From the NCBI GenBank assembly GCA_964020155.1, contig OZ026548.1:2093897-2157896 (forward strand): a stretch of DNA of 64,000 nucleotides, read 5' to 3'. This document shows, in pieces, positions 23,101 to 64,000 of this stretch (its first letter is position 1; each line of letters opens with the position of its first letter). The notes under the pieces are model-generated. The model worked only from the letters and a program-made list of their open reading frames with translations. It was not told where the DNA came from and did no database searches. Made by a program: the position numbers and the translations under genes. The stretch comes from Chondrilla cf. caribensis (lineage: Eukaryota; Porifera; Demospongiae; Chondrillida; Chondrillidae).

Positions 23101-26100
23101 ACAATGGATAGTGGTTGGCTTTCCTCACTGCTGGAAGGCTGATACAGTGAAACCTCTTTAATCCGACACTCAATGGGACCTGAGAATATTGTTGGATTAG
23201 GAGGTTGTTGGATTATGGAGTGCCTCTTACCATACTTATGTATGGTGACTGTACCTCATATAATGGTTGGATTAGAGAGAATGTTGGATTATAGAGGTGT
23301 CGGATTAGGGAGGTTTCACTGTAATGCTTATGATAGACCATTTTCTTGAAAGAGAAACAAAATTACTGGAAATATCGAAACGAGGGGAAGAAAAGTATTC
23401 GAATTCAAACGTACGGCGTATTTTTCTAGGCGGCTATTTTGCCGTATTGCTTTGTTTACTGCACTTGCCCTCGGGTCTCGAGCAGTAAACGCAATACGGC
23501 ACAGAGAGCGTGTAGTAACTAGTACATACGTAAGTCCACAAACACACCTATGGTAGTACAGCGATGGGTATGCGTAAAGTGTTGCTAGTGGAACCTGTCC
23601 ATAAAGATCACTCAAAGAACAAAGAAAATGTGTCCTTGCCTCTGTAGATGGGTGTTATGTATCTATATTATTGAAGTACCTTAATGTAATGGAGTTCATA
23701 TGTATGTACGTATATCATTCACATATGTATGTGTGTACGTATATGTACATAGGTAAGTACATACGTACATATTATGTACATGTGTACAATGCACTCATAC
23801 CTAGCTACATACACATATGCACATACGTACATACAATGATATGAGATATACATGTGTGCCTACAGTAGATATGGGTGATGAATAAGATTGGCTACTGGAC
23901 AGCTGTACATCACGAGTTGATCCTCAACTCATGATTGAGTGTACAGTGAATGCTGTATGAACTGTGCATGTGGTATGTGTACTGTATGTGTGGAACACCT
24001 CAGCACTTTGTATCAGTGTCTCTACTCCTGGTCACTGCGTCTTTCTCTATTTGTTCAGTGCATCAGTTCTCTCTTGTCGAATGTGCCGTACGCTAGGCTA
24101 TCAGAGCCATACCAGATCAGAATGGCTTCCTCTTTAAAACCACTGCTCACTTACAGAAGTTAGTACACCATCAACGAATGTTATGTGCACTAGTGTGTAC
24201 TCTTGGTATGCCAGCATACTGTACGTATGCTGGTAAGCGCATGCATGCATACGTATGTGTGTCGTCTGTATGTATTTAATCTCTTCCTCTGTCCTGTGTG
24301 TGAATATGTACATACAGTATATATGTATCTGCATACTTACTTTAACATGTTAAGTATGCACATTTATATACATACTGTACGTACATACTTTCTGTACATG
24401 GCTTTGATCTCAGATGTGGATGTTCGCGTTGCTTGCTTTACTTGCTTCAACTCGCTGTTGTCCAACGAGTGCAGTGATGATGTGAGAGAGTGGATCTCGA
24501 GATCCGTCAGTCCCACGCTACCGGAGGTCTGCATGGAGCAACTTCCCCCCAACGTTCATCCTCAAGTGATTCAGATAGCAGCCCTACAGCTCTTATCGTC
24601 GTTGGCCAAGTGTCACGCTCGATCGTTACTGTGAGTGCATGTTAGTGGGTTCATAAGTGTGCCCTCTACTTGTAAACAAAGCTACAAGTACGTATATACT
24701 GTACAAATGTACGTATGAACACACTCACTTTGTTAAGAAGGAACAATTTTGTTTTTTGAATATTTGTACTTATTTTCTCGCACTTTTATGATTCTTGATG
24801 ATTATTAGAGTTGAGTTGAAATTGATAATTTCAATATGAAGTACTATGCATACGTATGTATCCGTATTATTATAATGCTGTGAATCATCTTTGTTGCTAG
24901 TTTATGAGATGTCTCCTCAGTGTGTCTCAGTGCCCACAATGATACAGTACATTACATAGCTACATACGTATGTGTGTATGTGTGTACCTGTTTGATGTAG
25001 AGCTCCATTTTCCAAACTAATGGAACAGTTGTCAATATGTGTTGATGCCCCCGAACTGTCGATCCATGCCCTACAAGTGATGGAAGAATTTTGGAAATCG
25101 AGGCAGAATAACAAGGACATAATGGCTCTGGACAAGGTATGTACATGTGTGGGTGGGTACACATGTACATGCATACGTGCATAGCAGTTGTTCAAATAGT
25201 AGAGGCTCTTTTCTTGATGTTTCAAATGGTGGCAAATGGTCTTATTTGTTAGTTATAAACCATTTGAAATCACAAGTAGCCATTTCATTTTCTTTCCTTT
25301 TCCTACACAATCTGTTCAGTGCTGTGGTTGGTGTTATGCCAGTGTACTTATAATATTGAAAATGCTAAGCACCTCTGAATTTAGGGTTACAGGCCACATA
25401 TGTAGCTGGGAGTGTTTTGTATGTATTGCTACTACCCCTCCCCCTTCTCTTTCAAGGCCTGCAGCTCCTGGTCCAGCCTCCTGCAGGGTCCGATATCCAA
25501 GCATCTACAGGGCACACACCACCCCTCCATCAGCTCATGTTGTGACCTACTGGCTACCATTGGCTCTGATGTGATGGGAAAGCTCAAAGTATGTACTCAT
25601 ATGTACATCAATACACACTCATGTGCTGCACGTTTGTATGTATAATAATATAACATGTATCTCCATGTAGTAGCTGTACATACTCAATAGACATACGTAT
25701 TATGTAAATGTGAATGTACATGTTGTATTTGAAATATACTGTACATACACAGCTCTCTTGTGTACAACCTGCATATATGTACGTATGTACTATTGTATGA
25801 GTGTACGTACATACATTATCCATGTACATAGGATATGTTTGTCCATTTTCTGTAGCAAAGTACTTGTGTGTTCATATTATCCATGATTTTGGGCATTGCT
25901 AAACACGAGACATCTCAAGTACAGGTACGGATGTGTGTGCAGCACTGTGAATGTACTAACATGTGTGAATGTGCATACATGCGTGTTAACACCATAGGTT
26001 ACGCATACACATGTACGTACATACATTTCCTGAGTCTTACTTGAAGAAATAAATGTAGGTTACATATCTCACATCATTTTCCTCTACAGGCATCCGCCGT

Positions 26101-29100
26101 TAGAACCCTGGGTGTATATATACAGTATCCTAATCTACAAGCAGTGAGTGTACCAGTACGATGTGCTACCAACTTGTTGCAGTGTACCAGTACAACTCCT
26201 TTACTTACTCTACACAGGACCTATCCTTTCTCATGGATGCCACTCACATCATAACTGAACAGGTAAAGTCAAAGGATCTGCCAATACGTGTGCAAGCAGC
26301 CTGGTCTCTTGGTAACCTCTGTGACGTACTACGTGGGCGGGAGGAGGTCCTCACCCCCCTGGTGTACGTCCAGCTCCTGGATGCCTGCCTGTCCACTTGC
26401 AAGGACCATGAGCGAGTGAGGGTCAACAGCATCCGAGCACTGGGACACCTCCTGTATGGACTGCAAGACAGGCATTTAAGTGAGAGACACAGTGTAATTT
26501 GCATATGTATTGCACATATTCACAGAATTCCAATTGTGTGTGTGGTAGATGTATATGTATGTATGTACGTATATATTGCACATGGATAAACATATTTCCA
26601 CACTAGTTGCACTTAAAAGGTGCAGGTCATGGATATGCTGTCTGTGTATTTAGAATTACTTCAATTCTCATGTATACACTGGAGGTACAGTATCATTGTA
26701 TTCATGTACACTTGTACTGAGCACAAATGTACATATGAACATGTGTTTGCTTACATCTATACATTGCTGTAAGTACAGTTTTGTATTTATTATACTACTA
26801 TCCTGTGTTTAGCATGCATATGTATGTACATCCACACACACTCTACATACGTGTGTATTTGCATAATATCGTCATACAAACCTTACCTGTACTTTCTGTA
26901 ACTATACATACATACGTACACACATATGTATGTACTTACTTATGTACCTATACAGGTGTTGTAAGTCCAAAGTTGCAACAATGTATGGACTTTCTCTCAA
27001 AGACTATATCAAGTGGAGCAGCTAAAGTGAGTTTGGACGAAATATTCAATGCTATCTCATCTTCTGTACATATGTACGTCCATACTCAGGTATCAATGTT
27101 GCATATGTAGGGTGTTTATACTCAGTCAAGCATAACATTGTAAATACGTATGTACATACGTTGTTGTGTATGTACAATATGTATGTGTGAGTAGATATGT
27201 ACTGTACTTGCATGCATGCATGCGTATGTACAGTATATAATCTTATCTCCCACTTTCACCTACATGTATATGTATGGGAAAGTGTGCATTCTCACACTGA
27301 TACAAAGAACCTCATTTTGTCACAGACTGCACACACACATAAATCACTGCACACAGGTGTACTTCCTCTACAGAAGTACTTTACACTTGTTCTGATTGCT
27401 ATGACACTGCTGTACACAGTACGTATTGTCCTGTACACAGATCAGATGGAACGGCTGTCATGCTGCCTCCAACGCCCTGTCTTCCAAGACTGTACTGGCA
27501 CAGTCTTCTGCGGATCAGCTCTTAGCTGCTCTGACCAAGACTCTGTACACCTGCAAGAACTTCAAGGTTAGCTGTTGTTGAGTGGTGTACCGTCTACTTA
27601 CTTTGGTACACACATACGTACATACGTATAATATATTATGTGTATATTTTGTGTCCAGGGTTGACATGTACGTATAAGATGTGTGTGCAATGTAGCTTTG
27701 ATCATGCACATGTATACGAATGTTAACATACAGTTACTTACAGTATATATTATGTCACATATAGTATATGACACACATACACACAAACACCCCCCCCCCA
27801 CACACACACACATAATATCCTTCTTCAATTTTGTATTTCCCTTCTACAGGTTCGTGTCAGTGCAGTCACTGCATTGTGCTGTGTTCACACATATCCCACA
27901 CCGATGGTAGTGTGGGAAGGGCTGATACAAGCCATTGAAGCAAGCGATGAAATGAAGGACTTCTCCGAGTTCAAGCACCAGTCAATGCTGCAGTCCAAGC
28001 TGTGTGACCTCTTGTGCCACCTCATGCAGACCACACCAGATAAGATAAAGGGCGAAGTGGACGTGTTGCTGACTCAGCACACTGACCACATTGTAACTTT
28101 TGTCTCCAAACTGAAGGTTAGGTGACATGCACAGGATAGTTAGCTTGGACTATCTCCACTACTTACATATGTAATTGAGGATTGGCATGTTTGTAGTGAT
28201 AAATGTACTCATTATCAAACAATGCAGGATTAATGTACATAACTGCATTATTACACGCATGCTACGTACACGTACATGTACTACATGCGTGTATGTATGA
28301 ATGCTTAGTGATCTCTCTTGTTTTTCCCCCTCTCCCAACAAGCCACTTGGAGACAGCCCTGAAGGTACGTATGTGTACGTGGCCTGTGCATTGATGTGCT
28401 GTACGTGTACATGCGTATATTATATGTAGATGTATTATGTATGCTACTGAATAGCAGGGAATTTTCAAAGAAGAAAAATTTACAATTCATCATAAATTAC
28501 CATTGGTTGTGGTGGTTTTAATTTGGCAATACAGTGGGACCCCTATAATCCGGCCCCCTGGAATACAGACACCGTGCTAAAGCAGACGCATAATCTTGAA
28601 ACTAACTTATTCCGTATTGTAATGTATGTAAAATGCCCCCTGAAAACAGACTTTCGTTATCCCGTAAAACGGATGGAAAAATATGAACCTGTGTATACAA
28701 ATCAGTAGTAAATTATACACAATAAAACGGACAAATCAAAGTTTCTGAGGCTGTAAGATTTTCTCCAGTTTGTCCACCAAACTTTGGTCCTGACAATCCA
28801 TACGTGCAGGAGATTTCGAGGTGAAATTGCGATCATTGGGAAGTATTCGTTACGAAGACGATTTGGATTATACCGTATTAGCTCATGTCAAGAAATTTGA
28901 GGTTTAGTTCGAGGATAAAGTGTCTAGAACTCTTACAACTAGACAAATTTCGTATTGCTCCCTATATGCAATGTGTCTTTTTGCCACCCAATATGGCTGC
29001 CAAGTTACGCCTCTGCGTCATGCATGGTTATTAATTTCAATCTAAAATACATAACCCCTAAGGACACCTCTATAATCAGGACACGAAAAGACTGACCTAA

Positions 29101-29543
29101 GGTGTCCTGAATACAGGGGTCCCACTGTATTTGAATTAATGCATTGTAGTGCCATTTGTGACGGAATTTTTATGTGTGACATTCCACATATCAAACGAAG
29201 TGCAAATAACAAGAAAATGAATCCTTGTGATATTTCCCTCCACGTGGTAGAATGAGTGTCTCATATGTTGTGGCCATTGGGTATGTGTCCGTATGCTTAT
29301 CATACTTGGGCACTGTACATGCTTTACATGTGCCTACAGTATGAACACATTGTGTATGTTATTGTATGTGCATGCTATTACAGTGTATGTTATATGCAAT
29401 GTTTATCCTCCCTTGTAATACAAACCTTCAAACCTTCATTAGGTGGACTATCTCAACTGTGGTCTGCAGCTCAAGAGAACAATTTCAAGTCAATTCAATC
29501 TTTGCTGTCTCCATTTATCACTGTACAAGATAATCAACAATAA
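18222..29543 (+). CDS. HEATR6: HEAT repeat-containing protein 6, 19 exons, 854 aa
   Basis: HEATR6 is an alpha-helical HEAT-repeat scaffold of poorly known function (amplified in some human breast cancers). Exons: 18222-18374, 18826-18935, 19834-19930, 20572-20840, 21325-21496, 21798-21874, 22468-22597, 24059-24158, 24414-24630, 25001-25136, 25457-25588, 25856-25924, 26090-26143, 26218-26479, 26956-27026, 27441-27566, 27850-28116, 28343-28364, 29443-29543. All phases agree. Blocks parallel human HEATR6 as I recall it: ILRDIHRVLLLAASTEGNSK, LLSNVPYARL, NVDVRVACFT, RTLGVYIQYPNLQ, VQAAWSLGNLCD, RVNSIRALGHLL, WNGCHAASNAL and TCKNFKVRVSAVTAL. Exon 4 carries a Ser/Asp/Glu-rich acidic loop. The protein is shorter than human (about 1181). 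The first exon and the 22-nt exon 18 are the least certain. Confidence 0.92.
19955..20170. repeat. (GT)n microsatellite in HEATR6 intron 3
   Basis: GT array of about 215 bp with AT, CT and GC interruptions. It begins about 25 bases after the exon 3 donor. Confidence 0.95.
20390..20551. repeat. 20-bp minisatellite, about 8 copies, next to an exon
   Basis: Units of the form CCAATCACCCTATGTACCTA repeat with small variants up to about 20 bases before HEATR6 exon 4. The C/T-rich units may also supply the polypyrimidine tract for that acceptor (CTACCTCCTGCAG). Confidence 0.9.
23145..23321. mobile_element. 177-bp pogo/Tigger-like MITE, TA flanked
   Basis: The ends are CAGTGAAACCTCTTTAATCC and its near-complement GGATTAGGGAGGTTTCACTG, with TA on both sides (23143-23144 and 23322-23323). 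Length and TA duplication fit a non-autonomous Tc1/mariner-pogo element. Confidence 0.88.
23450..23508. repeat. Imperfect hairpin in HEATR6 intron 7
   Basis: GCCGTATTGC, 3 bases, then GTTTACTGC is answered by GCAGTAAAC then GCAATACGGC. A loop of about 18 bases contains CTCGGGTCTCGAG. The arms are CpG-bearing, unlike the surrounding intron. Confidence 0.75.
27770..27811. repeat. (CA)n microsatellite with internal C10 run
   Basis: A CA array broken by a run of about ten C residues, ending about 40 bases before HEATR6 exon 17. Confidence 0.9.
28532..29127. mobile_element. 596-bp pogo/Tigger-like non-autonomous element, TA flanked
   Basis: The ends CAGTGGGACCCCTATAATCC and CAGGGGTCCCACTG are complementary and are flanked by TA. 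The interior (CAGACGCATAATCTTGAAAC, GTAAAACGGATGGAAAAATA) is shared with the 519-bp element at 31152. There is no transposase frame. It lies in HEATR6 intron 18. Confidence 0.88.
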
Positions 29544-29891
29544 ATCCAAAATATCTACTGCTGCTCAAATTTTTTAACGTTTGAAAACTATTGTTGATTG
29601 ATCATGTACATGTGCTGTATCAGCAATTTTTTTCAATGTTGCTATGTACATACGTACGTACATGTGTGTGCTTACATGTGTAACATTTTAATTTGTTGTT
29701 AACTCATGATTGTATGTATGTGTAATAATTCCAACAAAATTATGTTTATATTAAATCAATCATTGATTGATTTCTTGAATATTATGTGTATTATTATAAT
29801 ATTATAAAATGAAAGTGAGATACATGGCTATACGTATTTATTATAAAAATTAATGACAGTCTGCAGAGGAAATGCAACAGCATTACCAGTA

Positions 29892-30082
29892 CAGTGGAAC
29901 CTCTCTATAATAATATTATTACAAACCTCTGAATTGCAGAAACCTCTATATAAGGACGTCGACACCATTCTGTGTCCCAGTGTAGTACTGTAGTGTATTA
30001 AGTGACCTCTGAATTGAGGACACTTCTGTAATAATGACTAAATTTAAGGTCCCAAAGTGTCCTTAATAGAGAGGTTCCACTG
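29892..30082. mobile_element. 191-bp pogo/Tigger-like MITE, TA flanked
   Basis: The ends CAGTGGAACCTCTCTATAAT and TAATAGAGAGGTTCCACTG are complementary, with TA at 29890-29891 and 30083-30084. It is non-coding. Confidence 0.88.
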
Positions 30083-31151
30083 TATATGCATGCAATTAAG
30101 GGATCCCTGGAAGAGTGAAAGTATAAGTATTATGCATATGGTTGTGGAATTACTCTTCTGTATAATATTATACTCAGCTAAAAATGATTTATTAATTTTA
30201 TATCATCATTAATTTTAAGCAAAATCTAATAATGTTAAAAGTTATATTGTGCATAGTCTATAATCAATTCTTATAATAATAATAATAATATTATTACTAT
30301 TATAATATTAATATTTTTGATGTACATGCAATGGTATATTATATATACATACACGTACATATTATTATAATAATGTATATTATAGAAGTCTATTGTCTTT
30401 TTATGCTACTTAATATTGTACATGTATTATAGTATTGCTACATTGTATAATAACACTAGATGAGTACTTGATAGGGACATGGCATGGGCAATATTGATTT
30501 AATGGATTTACTAGCAGAATCCGATATAAGACCCTTTTCCTTTGATCCACGTGTCTTCTGCCCACACATCACGATACATGTAAACAGTATATCTACATAA
30601 AATAAAATACATATATAGTCCAATATGGAGGATGAGTGCACATGCATTATACATGATCACTGATTATAATTTGCATAAAATATTGTAGCCTATGACTGCA
30701 CATGTATATAATAATTATGATGACCCCATGCAACGTCAAAAATATCAGTCCAAAGACTGTGACCGTTAGCAGCTGTTCAGTGGCCATGGGGTATATAATA
30801 ATATTATTGAATGATATTATTTGTGATATGGTTGCAATTCAAGCAGTTCTACATCCATATAATATTATATAGGACCAATAGATCTCATGGAGCTGAAACA
30901 TACGTATCAATCACATCAATCTATATAATTTTGTTTGCTCATTTCTCTGTTAGTTATTGTTAATAATAATTACAATACCATACCACTATAACAAAAATTA
31001 GAAGCATAACATTACAAAGCAATACCAACTACGTATTAATACAATAAAATTATTAATAATATTTGTTTGTATTAAGTTTTATTTCAAAATTCTGCAACTC
31101 TAATGGGAAAGAAATAATAATAATAGTTATAGCACCCCAGTCCATGCAGTA

Positions 31152-31670
31152 CAGTGGAACCCCTATAATCCGCCCCCCTGAAATACGGACACCGCGCTAA
31201 AACAGACGCATAATCTTCGAACCAACTTATTCCATATTGTAATGTATGTAAAGTGCCCCCTGAAAAACGGACTTTCATTATTCCGTAAAACGGACGGGAA
31301 AATATGAACCAGTGTATACAAATCAGTATTAACGTATACACAATAAAGCGGACAAACCGAAGTTTCTGAGGCTGTAAGATTTTCCCCAGTTTGTCCACCA
31401 ATACCTTTGGTCCTGACAATCCATATGTGCAGGGGATTTCGAGGTGAAAATGTGATCATTAGGAATTAAGTATTCGTTACGAAGACGATTAGGATTGTAC
31501 CGTATTAGCTCATATCTCTAAGAAAATTGAGGTTTAGTTCGACGATGAAGTGGAACCCCGGATTACGCCCCGCGTCGTGCATGTCCATTACTTTGAATCC
31601 AAAGTGACACCTCTATAATCAGGACAATTCAAAGTAGTCCCCAGGTGTCTGGATTAGAGGGGTTCCACTG
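31152..31670. mobile_element. 519-bp pogo/Tigger-like element, TA flanked
   Basis: The ends CAGTGGAACCCCTATAATCC and GAGGGGTTCCACTG are complementary, with TA on both sides. The interior matches the 596-bp element at 28532, with a net deletion of about 77 bp. Confidence 0.88.
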
Positions 31671-31898
31671 TAGTATAAAAAATTAGCTACAGTAACAAAT
31701 ATTATTATTACTAAACTTATCCCTGGAAAAGGATTAACTTTTTTAACATTTGACAACACAAGACAAAATTGATAGTTAACATTGGACACCTAGAAATTAA
31801 TATACTATCATAATAATATGTGTGAAGTAAAAATAATTTTAAATTTAATTTTTTAAAATTATATATAATAATTAATAATTATATTGGTATGTGGTGAA

Positions 31899-31900
<2 letters not shown>

Positions 31901-31934
<34 letters not shown>
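31901..31934. repeat. (AT)n microsatellite
   Basis: About 17 pure AT units within a strongly AT-rich region (31800-31960). Confidence 0.95.
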
Positions 31935-31940
<6 letters not shown>

Positions 31941-32279
31941 TATTAATAGAATATTATGTAGGTGAGCATATGAGTGATATTATATCGGCCCGTGAGTGCA
32001 TATGTACTTACATGTCTGGCTATTGTTCTATGTCATTTTATTCTGTTAAGTTGTGAGAATAAAGTGTCTGATACTGTTCTGGCCCCTTTGGCAGTACATA
32101 CTCCAGGATCAACATTGGACATGATGCCCTCATAACTACACATTGTAACTTGCATCTACTACTTAAAAATAATTGTCATTGAAACCATGGAACGGGGAGG
32201 AAAGTGTGTGGCTTGACTGTGTATTTAGGTAATTAGTATAATATCATTTGAATGGGTAGGGTCAGCACAAACCTTACAA

Positions 32280-62758
<30,479 letters not shown>

Positions 62759-64000
62759 CTAAAGAATGATTAAGAGATAATATGTTCATACAAAATCAAA
62801 CTCAATTATTCTGTGGAATAAATATTAGTACCAATATAATTGGAAATTGATTATTTTTCAATTTTAATTGGTAAACGAGTGATGATAAGGTGTAATATTT
62901 GTTTGAATCATTGGAAATATATTCAATTTGCTGACTCGAGGTATATTCACTCAAATAAACCTTAAATTGTAGCCATGATGATATTATTAGGTGGGACACA
63001 ATCAATTAATACACTGCAGCCCTCCACAAATGATACCACTGTTTGCTTGTTCATAATTATTATGTCACAGAATTGTTTGGACAGTAAGTAATCCATGTAG
63101 AAAATACCAGACCAGGATACTTGTATATATGTGGACGATTTTCCAACAATGAAACATGAAGGTACTACCATCTGGAGATGACAGATAATGGAGAGCTAAC
63201 AGTGAGAGGAGCTTAAACGTAGAGCGTGCATATAAAAGGGGGGTGGTCACACGTTTACGGAGTTTACGGAACAAAATGGCTGCCTAATGCTTCTTCCTCG
63301 AGGAGAAACAATATACATTAACTCGTGCTCTACACAATACAAATTCTCCAAAGTATAATAGAAGTTGTATGAACACACAATAGTAATAATAACACAGTAT
63401 TTCCGTAAAAAATCGGTATCAAACTGTGGCATTACGTGTTACCCTTACGAGGAAGTATACACAAGAAAATTGCCATAAAGGAGGTACGGAGATGCTTTGG
63501 TGGTTCTGTTCGGGAAGCTTCGATCCGATTTTTTCAAGAAAAATTCACTTTCGAACGATTCAGCAGACACCACGCAACTTGAGTAGCTGAAGCCGTGATA
63601 ACACACAGTGACACTCCACCGTCTTTCTTCGTGCCATGTAGCAAAGAAATTCTCTTCTTCTACAGCTATTCCAGCCAGCTAGCGGACGGTAAGCCGTTCG
63701 AGGTATGCAATACGCCAATTCAATTGAAAAATAAAACTTCTGCTTGGAAAAGCGAACAACAAAGATCAAAATCAATTGTTTAGTGTATAAACGTGCGTTG
63801 TTTCTTTTTATCATTGTTAATACTTGTTAACAGCTATCGTTAGGACGAGAAGAAGCCTTTTTAGAAGAGAGCTTCTTTCTGTCCGTTTGAAACTCGCACT
63901 CAATAATGTTTTCACGGTGTGTAACCACCCCCCCTTTTATAGTCGAATCCCCGACACCTCGAAACACGTGAGGACGAGGTTCCGTACACGTAAGCTACGG
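62759..64000. other. Right edge: no ankyrin exon recognised, possible TIR element
   Basis: Upstream of the first visible ankyrin exon (62758, minus) I find no start codon or exon that fits. A CpG-bearing stretch (63230-64000) contains an inverted pair described separately. Open frames on both strands around 63560-63814 are unrecognised. The gene's 5' exons may lie beyond 64000. Confidence 0.5.
63231..63945. mobile_element. Candidate TIR element, about 715 bp, TATAAAAGGGGGG ends
   Basis: TATAAAAGGGGGGTGGTCACAC at the left is matched at the right, read on the minus strand, by TATAAAAGGGGGGGTGGTTACAC. It may be a small transposon. Alternatively the ends may be paired outward TATA-box promoter modules, because each end contains TATAAAAG. 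I saw no clear target-site duplication. Confidence 0.45.

Larger units (their letters stand above)
22598..24058. other. HEATR6 intron 7 with nested MITE and foldback
   Basis: A 1.46-kb intron. It contains a CpG-richer stretch (22620-23140), a TA-flanked MITE (23145-23321), an imperfect foldback (about 23450-23508) and TACGTA-rich sequence (23690-23870). I see no exon in it. Confidence 0.6.
29544..32279. other. Convergent intergenic region between HEATR6 and the ankyrin gene
   Basis: An AT-rich space between two 3' ends. It holds two TA-flanked MITEs (29892-30082 and 31152-31670) and an (AT)n run. An AATAAA hexamer overlaps the HEATR6 stop codon (29539-29544), so the poly(A) site may be close, but I cannot prove it. 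I see no exon. Confidence 0.65.

Overview
This window is animal nuclear DNA. The genes are split by GT-AG introns and the intergenic spaces are short. There are many (GT)n/(CA)n microsatellites and many TA-flanked pogo/Tigger-like MITEs, plus one decayed LINE and one decayed hAT transposon. The secreted collagen-stub protein at 15.7 kb has a Cys-rich C-terminal domain that I associate with sponges and cnidarians. I infer an early-branching metazoan, most likely a demosponge. The window itself does not fix the species.

Left part (1-32 kb): five genes can be read by hand. A dynein light chain LC8 gene (minus, 2665-2934) is divergent from a 10-exon THOC6 gene (plus, 3142-13937), with 207 bp between start codons. 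A single-exon secreted collagen-stub protein follows (15689-16786). A two-exon SAM-domain gene resembling SAMD15 (minus, 17336-18146) is divergent from a 19-exon HEATR6 gene (plus, 18222-29543), with only 75 bp between start codons. The exon chains of THOC6, HEATR6 and the SAM gene are phase-consistent throughout and give proteins of 330, 854 and 115 residues. Their introns hold microsatellites, 20-64 bp tandem repeats, hairpins and MITEs.

Right part (32-64 kb): one large ankyrin-repeat gene lies on the minus strand. Its stop is at 32280 and its 5' end lies beyond the exons I can see (first seen exon 62758). I find 19 exons and about 26 ankyrin repeats (877 codons visible). Every exon is phase 0-0 and codes for one or two whole repeats, or for the short terminal repeat. 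Between 36.3 and 52 kb the exons sit in recent segmental duplications of nearly identical sequence. The breakpoints often coincide with (CA)n/(GT)n arrays. A decayed RTE/CR1-type LINE (about 33.03-36.24 kb) and a hAT element with one frameshift (39.70-42.98 kb) lie between ankyrin exons, each bracketed by (GT)n arrays.

The most interesting feature is the ankyrin locus. It works like a frame-safe exon-duplication machine. Near-identical copies differ mainly at the residues after the repeat's Leu-His, where ankyrin proteins often contact ligand. One copy has also had its splice acceptor rebuilt by a small inserted repeat.
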